Source: Nissabacter sp. SGAir0207 | GTDB taxonomy: Bacteria; Pseudomonadota; Gammaproteobacteria; Enterobacterales; Enterobacteriaceae | Reading direction: 5' to 3' | DNA: 64,000 bases | Assembly (NCBI RefSeq): GCF_005491205.1 | Contig: NZ_CP028037.1 | Coordinates: 248,001-312,000, forward strand | In this document: positions 52,183 to 59,940 of the stretch, in pieces | Layout: each line of letters starts with the position of its first letter | How positions within the stretch are numbered: the stretch's first letter is position 1 | Notes under the pieces: generated by a model | The model's input: only the letters and a program-made list of their open reading frames with translations | What the model was told of the DNA's origin: nothing | The model's database searches: none | Made by a program: the position numbers and the translations under genes

Positions 52183-52977
52183 ATGTCTGAAGCGATCGAT
52201 TACCACGCGCAGCCCGCGCGCGGCCACATCTCCATTACCAACGTCACCAAATACTTTGGCCGCCACAAGGCGCTGGATGGGGTGTCGCTGGAGTTGCCGC
52301 CGGGTTCGGTGACGGTGATCCTCGGCCCCTCCGGCTCCGGCAAATCCACGCTGTTGCGCGCCATCAACCATCTGGAGCGGGTCGATGAGGGCTTTATCCA
52401 GATCGATGGCGAGTACATCGGCTACCAGCGGCGCGGCAACCGCCTCTATGAACTGAAGGAGCGCGCCATCCTGCGCCAACGCACCGAGGTGGGGTACGTG
52501 TTCCAGAACTTCAACCTGTTCCCGCACCTGACGGTGCTGGAGAACATCATTGAGGCACCCATCGTCCACAAAAAGCAGACGCGGCCAGAGGCGATTGCGC
52601 GGGCACAGGAATTGCTGGAGAGCGTCGGGCTGCGGCACAAGGCCGATGCCTGGCCGCGCCAACTCTCTGGCGGCCAACAGCAGCGCATCGCCATCGCGCG
52701 GGCGCTGGCGCTCAACCCGCGCGTGATGCTGTTTGATGAGCCGACCTCCGCGCTGGACCCGGAGCTGGTGGGCGAGGTGCTGGATGTGATCCGCCGTCTG
52801 GCGCGCTCCGGCGTCACGCTGGTGGTGGTGACCCACGAAATTGGCTTTGCGCGTGAGGTGGCTGACCAGATCGTGTTTATGGTGGATGGCAAGATCGTCG
52901 AGCAGGGCAGCGCCCGGCAGGTGATCAATGCGCCGCAGCATCCGCGCACCCGCCGTTTTCTGGCCAAAGTGCTGTAG
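52183..52977 (+). CDS. Polar amino-acid ABC transporter ATPase
   Basis: The 264-residue ATPase starts at ATG 52183, AAGGAG nearby, two bases after the permease stop. It has Walker A GPSGSGKST, Q-loop VFQNFNLFPHLTVLENI, signature LSGGQQQRIAIARAL, Walker B VMLFDEPTSALDPELVGEV and H-loop VVVTHEIGFAREV. An insertion after the Walker A region (IQIDGEYIGYQRRGNRLYELKERAILRQR) marks the polar amino-acid subgroup. It drives uptake with the permease before it. Confidence 0.94.
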   Translation: MSEAIDYHAQPARGHISITNVTKYFGRHKALDGVSLELPPGSVTVILGPSGSGKSTLLRAINHLERVDEGFIQIDGEYIGYQRRGNRLYELKERAILRQRTEVGYVFQNFNLFPHLTVLENIIEAPIVHKKQTRPEAIARAQELLESVGLRHKADAWPRQLSGGQQQRIAIARALALNPRVMLFDEPTSALDPELVGEVLDVIRRLARSGVTLVVVTHEIGFAREVADQIVFMVDGKIVEQGSARQVINAPQHPRTRRFLAKVL

Positions 52978-52985
52978 GGGGCCGC

Positions 52986-53921
52986 ATGAGAAACGTGATC
53001 CTCGGGCTGCTTGCCCTGCCCGCGGCCTGTGCGTGGGCAGCGGCTCCCACGCCCCTGATTGACCTGGCTGCCAACCAACAGCCCATCCACACCGCCAAAA
53101 ATCCGGCGGCGGTGGCGCTGATCCCGCCCGGTTTTCACTTTGCCGTACCGGGCAAGCTGACGGTGGCGGTCAGCGCGCTGAACGCGCCGCCGCTGTCGGT
53201 GCTGGCGGATGACAACCAGACGCGCATTGGCAGCGACATTGATGTCGCGCGCCTGCTGGCGGATGGGCTGGGGCTGGGACTGAATCTGGTGCCAGCCTCC
53301 TGGGAGCAGTGGCCGCTGGGCATCAGTTCCGGCAAATATGATGTCGCGCTGTTCAATATCGCCGTGACCAAGGAGCGCAAAACCCGCTTTGACTTCGCCA
53401 CTTATCGGCAGGATACGCTGGCCTTTTCGGTACGCCGCAACAGCCCCATCCACGCTATCAGCAAACCGGCGGATGTGGCCGGGCTGAAGGTGATTGTTGG
53501 TTCCGGCACCAATCAGGAGAATGTGCTGCTGGGGTGGGACAGGCAGAACCGTGCCGCCGGGCTGGCCCCGGCCCAGCCGGTCTATGTCACCGATGATGCC
53601 GCCGCCAGCCTGGCGCTCCAGTCCGGCCGGGTCGATCTCTATTTTGGCCCACACTCGACCGGTGCCTATAAGGCGGCGTTGACCGGCCAGACGCGGCTGG
53701 TGGGCAACGGCCCGCAGCTGGCACAGGTCGCTGCCACTACCCGCAAGGGGAATGGGCTGGCCGCCGCGCTGAGTGAGGCGATCAATGGCGCGATCGCGCG
53801 CGGTGACTATGCACGGGCGATCGATCGCTGGGGCGAGACGGAGGAGAAAATTGAGCGTTCGCAGGTCAATCCGCCCGGTATTGGTGATACGCCCGCCAGC
53901 GAGAGCGCCAATGCCGGTTAA
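52986..53921 (+). CDS. Amino-acid ABC transporter substrate-binding protein, second of two
   Basis: The 311-residue protein has a short signal peptide (VILGLLALPAACAWAAA). It is a clear paralogue of the binding protein at 49809: matching LIDLAANQQPIHTAKNPAAVALIPPGFHFAVPGKLTVAVSALNAPPL, NIAVTKERKTRFDFATYRQDTLAF and VIVGSGTNQENVLLGWDRQN. Two receptors for one permease would widen substrate range, as TcyJ and TcyK do. Nine bases after the ATPase gene; it closes the operon. The last 15 residues are a low-complexity tail. Confidence 0.9.
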   Translation: MRNVILGLLALPAACAWAAAPTPLIDLAANQQPIHTAKNPAAVALIPPGFHFAVPGKLTVAVSALNAPPLSVLADDNQTRIGSDIDVARLLADGLGLGLNLVPASWEQWPLGISSGKYDVALFNIAVTKERKTRFDFATYRQDTLAFSVRRNSPIHAISKPADVAGLKVIVGSGTNQENVLLGWDRQNRAAGLAPAQPVYVTDDAAASLALQSGRVDLYFGPHSTGAYKAALTGQTRLVGNGPQLAQVAATTRKGNGLAAALSEAINGAIARGDYARAIDRWGETEEKIERSQVNPPGIGDTPASESANAG

Positions 53922-54080
53922 AAATTGCACTTAATGAAACAGAAGCGGCGGCCTTAACCCCAATTGGCCGGGCATGATGGTTTCCTGCCATAAAAGCGAT
54001 CTTTATCCTGTTTAGTCGCTATAGTGTCGCAAATTCAGCATGTTATGATGCGATAGCGTTCTAAGGATAAGGATAACACC

Positions 54081-54797
54081 ATGCATAAGGCCGCTCTTTT
54101 TCTGCTTGGCGCCGTGGCGCTGACCGCCTGCGACAACCGCGCGCCGGAGAGGGTCAACCCTTCATTGGCCAGCCTCTCCAACATTTTTGGCTTTGACCCA
54201 CTGCTCGGCAAGGTGAGGGCCTTCTCGCAAATCCAGAAAGATGAGTCCGGCAAGATCACCGCCGATATTCGCGGCACGCTGGATGAGCAGGGCTGCGTGC
54301 AGGCACTGCGCGCCTTCCAGCCGCAGATGGATGTGGATGTCGATCTGGTCAAGGAGGGCGACTACTTTGTCGATCGCGCCAGCCATAAAAAGCTCTACCA
54401 ACTGGATGCGCACTGTCGGCTGGAGCGTACCATTGACGGCAGCCTGCTCTATCGCAAGGACGCCAAGGGCTTTGTGACCGAGGTGGTGAAGACCGCCAAC
54501 GATGACAGCTTCGCCCACTACAGCTACGACGAACTTGGCTTCCCGCGCACCACGCTGTTCCAAAGCCCGCTCGGCAAAACCGAAATTGAGGTCAAAGATG
54601 ACGCCCCCGCCCACAAACGGCTGGATGCGACCACCGAGGCCAAAGTGGACGGCAAGCCAGCCGGCATCAACAAGATGTCCTGCCGCTATGACGAGCACGC
54701 CAACCCGCTGAGCTGTTCCGCCACCATCACCGCCGAGGGTGACTATGGCAGCGCCGGGCTGAGCTACAACCAGACCTACCAGACCAGCTACTACTGA
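54081..54797 (+). CDS. ynfC: YnfC-family lipoprotein
   Basis: The 238-residue protein has a lipoprotein signal (LFLLGAVALTAC, lipid on Cys17). It matches E. coli YnfC in layout: SLSNIFGFDPLLGKVRAFSQ, GTLDEQGCVQALRAF, SYDELGFPRTTLFQS, MSCRYDEHANPLSCSATI and the end in a Tyr pair. Function unknown in the family. Asp at +2 (CDN) favours inner-membrane retention. AAGGATAAGGATAA lies before the ATG. The last seven bases overlap the convergent gene. Confidence 0.85.
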   Translation: MHKAALFLLGAVALTACDNRAPERVNPSLASLSNIFGFDPLLGKVRAFSQIQKDESGKITADIRGTLDEQGCVQALRAFQPQMDVDVDLVKEGDYFVDRASHKKLYQLDAHCRLERTIDGSLLYRKDAKGFVTEVVKTANDDSFAHYSYDELGFPRTTLFQSPLGKTEIEVKDDAPAHKRLDATTEAKVDGKPAGINKMSCRYDEHANPLSCSATITAEGDYGSAGLSYNQTYQTSYY

Positions 54798-55366
54798 TCG
54801 GCCTGCGGCAGGTGCGCTGGCAGGTCGATGTCCCACAGACAGCCGGGATCGTTTACTGCCACCGCCTGCGGCGGCGCGTCGGCCAACAGGCTGCGTGCGC
54901 CCTGATCGCCGCGAAGCTGGCACAACGCGGTAAACAGGGCGGCGCCAAAGCCGACCGGATGGCCAGCCCGCCCGTGGTAAAAGGCGCGCGCGCTGGGGGC
55001 CTGATCCAGCGCCGAGGCCACCTGCCGATAGGTGTGCGGATGCAGGGCAGGCATGTCCGCCAACGCCACCAGCCAGCCCGGCCACCGCGCGGTGGCCGCC
55101 ACGCCAGCGGCGATTGACTCCCCTAATCCGCCGCTCGCCACACAGTGATATTCCGCTCCGGCGGCCTGCGCCAGCCGGTGCAATGCCTCATCCTCCGGCC
55201 GCACAATGACGCGCACCGGTAGGCCGCTCGCCTGTGCGTGGCGCAGGCTGCGGGCAAACACCGTTTCGCCATCGCCCAGTGAGGCCAGCAACTTGTGCTG
55301 GCCGCCGCTGGCCTTGCGGTAACGGCGACTCAGGCCAGCGGCCATCAATAAAATCCCTGCTTCCAT
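54791..55366 (-). CDS. MobA-like nucleotidyltransferase (MocA/molybdopterin cytidylyltransferase type)
   Basis: The 191-residue protein starts at ATG 55366 behind AGGGGAAG. The nucleotide-binding start ILLMAAGLSRRYRKASGGQHKLLASL keeps the LAAG-x-S-x-R...K pattern. LVALADMPALHP gives the Mg-binding DMP motif, and YHGRAGHPVGFGAALF fits the MocA group that makes molybdopterin cytosine dinucleotide for xanthine-dehydrogenase-type enzymes. No such enzyme genes adjoin it, so the partner is elsewhere. Overlaps ynfC convergently. Confidence 0.85.
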   Translation of the reverse strand: MEAGILLMAAGLSRRYRKASGGQHKLLASLGDGETVFARSLRHAQASGLPVRVIVRPEDEALHRLAQAAGAEYHCVASGGLGESIAAGVAATARWPGWLVALADMPALHPHTYRQVASALDQAPSARAFYHGRAGHPVGFGAALFTALCQLRGDQGARSLLADAPPQAVAVNDPGCLWDIDLPAHLPQADQ

Positions 55367-55560
55367 GACGCTTCCCCTCGCTTTTTGGTGCGGTTTGCCC
55401 GGTGCCAATGGCGAATTCCGGTGACTCTTTATGCAGATTCGCTATGATGCCGGGCGACCGTATTCATTAAATGGTACGGCATAACAGTTGTTGACCGCCC
55501 CACCGGGGCATTGGCCTGCGCCACCATGCGGCAGGTGACTTTGATGACGGAGAGTGTGTT

Positions 55561-56868
55561 ATGGCCATTGAGATCACCCGTCCTGCCGGACTAAAGGACG
55601 CTGACTCGCTGCTTTACCGCAAGATCACCTGGAAGTTAATCCCGTTTTTATGCCTCTGTTACCTCGCGGCCTATCTGGATCGCATCAATATCGGCTTCGC
55701 CAAATTGCAGATGGCCAGCCAACTGCAACTGAGTGAGGCCGCCTTTGGGCTGGGTGCTGGCCTGTTTTTTGTCGGCTATATCCTGTTTGAGGTGCCGAGC
55801 AACCTGATCCTGCAACGCGTCGGTGCCAAGGTGTGGATCGCGCGCATCATGATCACCTGGGGGCTGCTCTCCGCCGCCACCCTGCTGGTCACTACCCCCA
55901 CCCAATTCTACGTGCTGCGCCTGCTGCTCGGGGTGGCGGAGGCGGGTTTCCTGCCCGGCGTGCTCTACTACCTGACGCTCTGGTTCCCCTCCCATCGGCG
56001 CGGCCGCATCATCGCCCTGTTTATGATTGGCCTGCCGCTCTCCAGCGTGGTGGGCGGCCCGCTCTCCGGCTGGATCATGAGCCGCTTTGACCTGTGGCAC
56101 GGCCTGCACGGCTGGCAGTGGCTGTTCCTGTTGGAGGGCGTGCCGAGCATTCTGCTTGGCCTGCTGGCGTTCCGCCAGTTACCGGACAGCTACCATCAGG
56201 CGGCCTGGCTGGATGCCGAGGAGAAAGCCCAAGTTGGCCGCGCGCTGGCAGCGGATGAGGCAGACGCTGGCCCAGTGCGCGCGCGCTTTCGCGACGGCTT
56301 TTTCAACCTGAAAGTCTGGATGCTCGGTGGCATCGACTTCTCCATTCTGCTCAGCGCCTACGCGATGGGGTTCTGGATGCCGACCTTTATCAAGACTGCT
56401 GGCGTTACGGATCTGACCCTGATTGGCCTGCTGACCGCGGTGCCCAGCCTGGCGGCGTTGGTCGGCATGTTGCTGATTGGTGCCAGTTCGGACTACCACC
56501 GCGAACGGCGCTGGCACATCATCGTGCCCTTTATGGTCGGTGCCGCCGCCATGGCCGCCAGCACCTTCTTTACCTATAACGTCACCGCCACCGTGCTGCT
56601 CTTTTCGCTGGCGCAGGCGGCGATCATTGGCGCGGTGCCGGTGTTCTTCAGCCTGCCCGGCACCTTCCTGAAGGGCACCGCCGCCGCCACTGGCTTTGCG
56701 CTGGCCTGCTCCCTCGCCAATATCGCCGGGCTGGTCAGCAACTCGCTGATGGGGCTGGCGTTGGATCTGACCGGCAAGAGCGGTGGCGCGCTGTGGGTAT
56801 TTGCCGCCAGCCTGCTGCTCAGCTCTTTGCTGGTGGTGGCGCTGCCAGCCAAACTGGTCAATCGCTAA
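55561..56868 (+). CDS. MFS transporter, anion:cation symporter (ACS) family
   Basis: The 435-residue protein has twelve predicted helices. It begins DSLLYRKITWKLIPFLCLCYLAAYLDRINIGFAKLQM, the ACS hallmark, and has LFFVGYILFEVPSNLILQRVGAKVWIARIMITWG and RLLLGVAEAGFLPGVLYYLTLWFPSHRRGR. The family moves organic anions such as tartrate, phthalate, glucarate and hexuronates with H+. No catabolic genes adjoin it, so the substrate is unknown. A terminator follows. Confidence 0.9.
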   Translation: MAIEITRPAGLKDADSLLYRKITWKLIPFLCLCYLAAYLDRINIGFAKLQMASQLQLSEAAFGLGAGLFFVGYILFEVPSNLILQRVGAKVWIARIMITWGLLSAATLLVTTPTQFYVLRLLLGVAEAGFLPGVLYYLTLWFPSHRRGRIIALFMIGLPLSSVVGGPLSGWIMSRFDLWHGLHGWQWLFLLEGVPSILLGLLAFRQLPDSYHQAAWLDAEEKAQVGRALAADEADAGPVRARFRDGFFNLKVWMLGGIDFSILLSAYAMGFWMPTFIKTAGVTDLTLIGLLTAVPSLAALVGMLLIGASSDYHRERRWHIIVPFMVGAAAMAASTFFTYNVTATVLLFSLAQAAIIGAVPVFFSLPGTFLKGTAAATGFALACSLANIAGLVSNSLMGLALDLTGKSGGALWVFAASLLLSSLLVVALPAKLVNR

Positions 56869-56878
56869 CCCCCGTCTA

Positions 56879-56902
56879 ACCGGCCCCCGTGGGCCGGTTT
56901 TT
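56879..56902 (+). terminator. Intrinsic terminator after the ACS permease
   Basis: Stem ccggccc/gggccgg (56880-56886 with 56891-56897) with loop ccgt, then five T. Confidence 0.9.
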
Positions 56903-57251
56903 CGGCCATTCCCACCCGTTTTATATAGTTAAATCTGACTACTGTTCAACGCAGGTGAAGTTATATCTTAACGCCACTTTTCCCGCCGTTGGCCGCCCCG
57001 CCGCTGTTTTCCCTTTATTCTGGCTTATCTATTCCGTTTAGCCCTTTCTTATCAGGGGGATAAAAGTATAGCCACTTGCCACAACTCTGAAACATCTTCT
57101 TGAATCGTGTCGTTAATAATGATAATAATTATCATTAGATTTAAATAATGTGAATTGATCGCATCCACGACCCCATGAGGCCGCGGGCGATATTGCCTGA
57201 CTCACACGCGTTGCTCTTTCTGTTTAACTCGAAAAGATTTTTATAGGGATT
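56903..57251. other. Intergenic region upstream of the second TonB receptor
   Basis: About 350 AT-rich bases. It holds the Fur-regulated promoter at 57100-57136 and a leader of about 115 bases. No gene seen. Confidence 0.55.
57100..57136 (+). promoter_or_regulatory. Fur-controlled promoter of the hydroxamate receptor gene
   Basis: TTGAAT (57100-57105), a 17-base spacer and TAATAA (57123-57128) form a sigma-70 promoter. Across the -10 element lies aatgataataattatcatt (57118-57136), a perfect 9+1+9 inverted repeat equal to the Fur consensus. Fur with iron would block polymerase directly. Confidence 0.85.
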
Positions 57252-59366
57252 ATGAATATGTTGTCGGCTTTTAATTTGAAGCGCTCCAGCCTGCTGTGTT
57301 CCCTCGCGCTGTTTGTGCCCTTCGCCTCCCTCGCGGAAGATACTGTTGTCGTCACGGCCCAGCCTGCCGACACCGCTGATGCCCCCACGCAGGGCTACAC
57401 GGCAAAAACCAGCAAAAGCGCCACGAAAACCGATCAACCTCTGATTACTACCGGCCAGGCAGTGTCAGTCGTGACCCGCCAGCAACTCGATGACCAGAAC
57501 GCCACCACCCTCAATGCCGCCCTGAACTATACGCCGGGCGTGTTCACCAACTTTGCTGGCGGCGCAACGCGTTATGACACCATCTCCCTGCGCGGCTTCC
57601 ACGGCGGCGACGTCAACAACACCTTCCTCGATGGCCTGCGCCTGCTCAGCGACGGCAGCAGTTATAACGCCTTGCAGGTTGACCCGTGGTTCCTGGAGCG
57701 CATTGATGTGGTGAAAGGCCCCGCCTCTGCGCTGTATGGCCAGAGCATCCCTGGCGGTGTGGTAATCGAGACCACCAAGCGCCCACAATTTGCCTCGGAA
57801 GGCCATTTCCGCCTCTCCGCCGGTAACTTCAATACCAAGGGCGGCGCGTTTGACTACACCGGTGCGATCAATGACCAGTGGGCGTTTCGCCTGACTGGCA
57901 TGACCCGCAGCAGCGATACCCAGTATGACCACCAGCGCGAGGAGCGTTACGCCATCTCCCCGCAACTGCTGTGGCAACCGGATGAGAACACCTCCCTGCT
58001 GTTGCGCGCCTACCTGCAAAAAGATCCTTCTGGCGGCTACCACTCCGCCGTGCCCGCCGATGGCAGCCTGTATGGCGACCGCCTGAGCCGCGGTTTCTTT
58101 GATGGCGAGAGCAGCCACAACGTCTTCAAGCGTTGGGAGCAAATCTACAGCTACGAGTTCCAGCACGCCTTCAATGACACCTGGTCATTCCGCCAGAATG
58201 CCAGCTACACCCACTCCAATACCAAGCTGGAGCAGGTTTACGGCGCGGGCTGGAATGCCGATCGCAGCGAGATGAGCCGCTACTACTCGGGTGAGGACTC
58301 CACGCTGGATGCGTTCGCCATCGATAACCAGCTGGAAGCCGATTTTGCTACCGGTATGCTGGAGCATAAGGTGGTGCTCGGTTTCGACTTCCAGCACTTT
58401 AGCAATGACGCCTCCTCTGAATACGCGACTGCCACCTACCTTAACCCCTATACCGGGGAAACAGGCGGTGATGCGCTCTCGATTTACAGCAGCACGCACA
58501 CCAAAACCCAGTACACCCAGACGGGCGGCTACCTGCAAGATGATATGAAGCTGGACAGATGGCACCTGACGCTCTCTGGTCGCTACGATCGTATGAAGAC
58601 CAAGACGGTGACCGATGAGACCAATGCCGTTGACGAGCGCAATGATGATCACTTCACCGGCCGCAGCTCCCTGCTCTACGCCTTTGATAATGGCATTTCG
58701 CCATACATCAGCTATAGCACTGGCGTCACCCCTGCCACGCTGAAAGACGCGAGTGGAAACCTGCTGAAACCGACCACCAGCGAACAGTATGAAGTGGGCA
58801 TCAAGTACCAGCCGGTGGGCAGCAAATCGCTCTACACCGCCGCGCTGTATGACCTGACGCAGAAAGATGTCGCCAACCGCGTGGTGGTGGGCAGTTATAA
58901 CGTGCCGGTGGGCAAAATCCATTCGCAAGGGCTGGAGCTGGAAGCGCGCACCCCGATCACCGAACACTTCAACATCATCGCTGGCTACACCTACAACAAG
59001 GTGAGATTCAAGGACGCGGTGGATGGCAATGACGGCAACACCCCGTATGTGACGCCGAAACAGATGGCTTCCCTTTGGGGCCAGTACAACTCCCCGATTG
59101 GCCTGGATGTCGGCGCGGGCGTACGTTATATCGGCACCCAGTGGGCGGATAACGAAAATACCCTGCATATGCCTTCCGCCACACTGTTTGACGCCTCTGT
59201 CCGTATGAACCTGGCCCAATTCAGCCCCGAGCTGAAAGGCGCGTTCGTGCAGCTCAACGTCAATAACTTGACCGACAAGAAGTATGTCGCCGCCTGCTAC
59301 GGCACCGGCTACTGCTACTGGGGTCAGGAGCGTACCGTGGTCGCGACCGTCGGCTACGATTTCTGA
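57252..59366 (+). CDS. TonB-dependent ferric hydroxamate siderophore receptor (FoxA/FhuA family)
   Basis: The 704-residue outer-membrane receptor has a signal peptide (SSLLCSLALFVPFASLA). Its TonB box is EDTVVVTAQ. The plug reads TGQAVSVVTRQQLDDQNATTLNAALNYTPGV, ISLRGFHGGDVNNTFLDGLRLL and VVKGPASALYGQSIPGGVV. The barrel ends KKYVAACYGTGYCYWGQERTVVATVGYDF, the paired-Cys ending of FhuA/FoxA receptors, with the final Phe. Length fits FoxA (ferrioxamine B) better than FhuA. ATG 57252 and 57258 both follow AGGGA. The Fur box implies induction by iron limitation. Confidence 0.88.
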   Translation: MNMLSAFNLKRSSLLCSLALFVPFASLAEDTVVVTAQPADTADAPTQGYTAKTSKSATKTDQPLITTGQAVSVVTRQQLDDQNATTLNAALNYTPGVFTNFAGGATRYDTISLRGFHGGDVNNTFLDGLRLLSDGSSYNALQVDPWFLERIDVVKGPASALYGQSIPGGVVIETTKRPQFASEGHFRLSAGNFNTKGGAFDYTGAINDQWAFRLTGMTRSSDTQYDHQREERYAISPQLLWQPDENTSLLLRAYLQKDPSGGYHSAVPADGSLYGDRLSRGFFDGESSHNVFKRWEQIYSYEFQHAFNDTWSFRQNASYTHSNTKLEQVYGAGWNADRSEMSRYYSGEDSTLDAFAIDNQLEADFATGMLEHKVVLGFDFQHFSNDASSEYATATYLNPYTGETGGDALSIYSSTHTKTQYTQTGGYLQDDMKLDRWHLTLSGRYDRMKTKTVTDETNAVDERNDDHFTGRSSLLYAFDNGISPYISYSTGVTPATLKDASGNLLKPTTSEQYEVGIKYQPVGSKSLYTAALYDLTQKDVANRVVVGSYNVPVGKIHSQGLELEARTPITEHFNIIAGYTYNKVRFKDAVDGNDGNTPYVTPKQMASLWGQYNSPIGLDVGAGVRYIGTQWADNENTLHMPSATLFDASVRMNLAQFSPELKGAFVQLNVNNLTDKKYVAACYGTGYCYWGQERTVVATVGYDF

Positions 59367-59379
59367 CGCCTGATGCAAC

Positions 59380-59408
59380 AAAAAGCCCGGCTAATGCCGG
59401 GCTTTTTT
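59380..59408. terminator. Bidirectional intrinsic terminator
   Basis: Stem agcccggc/gccgggct (59384-59391 with 59396-59403) with a run of A before and T after, so it can end both the receptor gene and the convergent lipoprotein gene. Confidence 0.9.
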
Positions 59409-59418
59409 ATTCCTGCGC

Positions 59419-59814
59419 CTAGCGCCCCTCGTAACCATCCCAATAGGCACCGGTGATCTCCTGCACAAAGATCTGCTCGTTGCGCTTGTCACGGCCCTCT
59501 TGGTAGGTGTGGTTGATGAATTGCGACGTGCGCCCTGCCCTGGTCAAAAATTCATCAGTATGGAAATAGGCGATCCGCTGGTCAGCCGTGGCGCGATCCC
59601 TGCCCGCCTGTTTGTCCTCTTTGCCCAGCTGGTAGAAGTAGTCAAACATCGGCACCGCATTTTTGATCGAGTCCGCCACCAGCATTCGGAATTGCGGATC
59701 GCTGTCATGGCTGGTGGCAAAGATATAGTGCCGGGCGTGTTGCTGTGGGGAAGTCTTCGCGGTAGTACAGGCGCAGAGCGCCAAAGAGAGTGCAATGGTG
59801 AGCGTCTTCTTCAT
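59419..59814 (-). CDS. Exc2-family lipoprotein
   Basis: The 131-residue protein has a lipoprotein signal (TLTIALSLALCAC, probably lipidated on Cys15 or Cys13). The mature part (SPQQHARHYIFATSHDSDPQFRMLVADSIKNAVPMFDYFYQLGKEDKQAGRD and FLTRAGRTSQFINHTYQEGRDKRNEQ) resembles Exc2, the entry-exclusion lipoprotein of ColE1-like plasmids. Chromosomal relatives are common in enterobacteria, with no known function. It converges on the siderophore receptor through a shared terminator. Confidence 0.75.
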   Translation of the reverse strand: MKKTLTIALSLALCACTTAKTSPQQHARHYIFATSHDSDPQFRMLVADSIKNAVPMFDYFYQLGKEDKQAGRDRATADQRIAYFHTDEFLTRAGRTSQFINHTYQEGRDKRNEQIFVQEITGAYWDGYEGR

Positions 59815-59894
59815 TTCCTTTGTCCCAAATCTCCAAAAAACGGCGACAGCCTACCATTTTGTAAATAATTTATTAAGTTCAATGTGTTAATGTG

Positions 59895-59926
59895 AAAAAA
59901 ATCCCGCATCTAGGAGGGATGCGGGA
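59895..59926 (-). terminator. Intrinsic terminator of the glycosidase operon
   Basis: Stem tcccgcat/atgcggga (59902-59909 with 59919-59926); on the minus strand seven T follow (complement of 59895-59901). Confidence 0.88.
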
Positions 59927-59940
59927 AGATCCAGTCGGTT

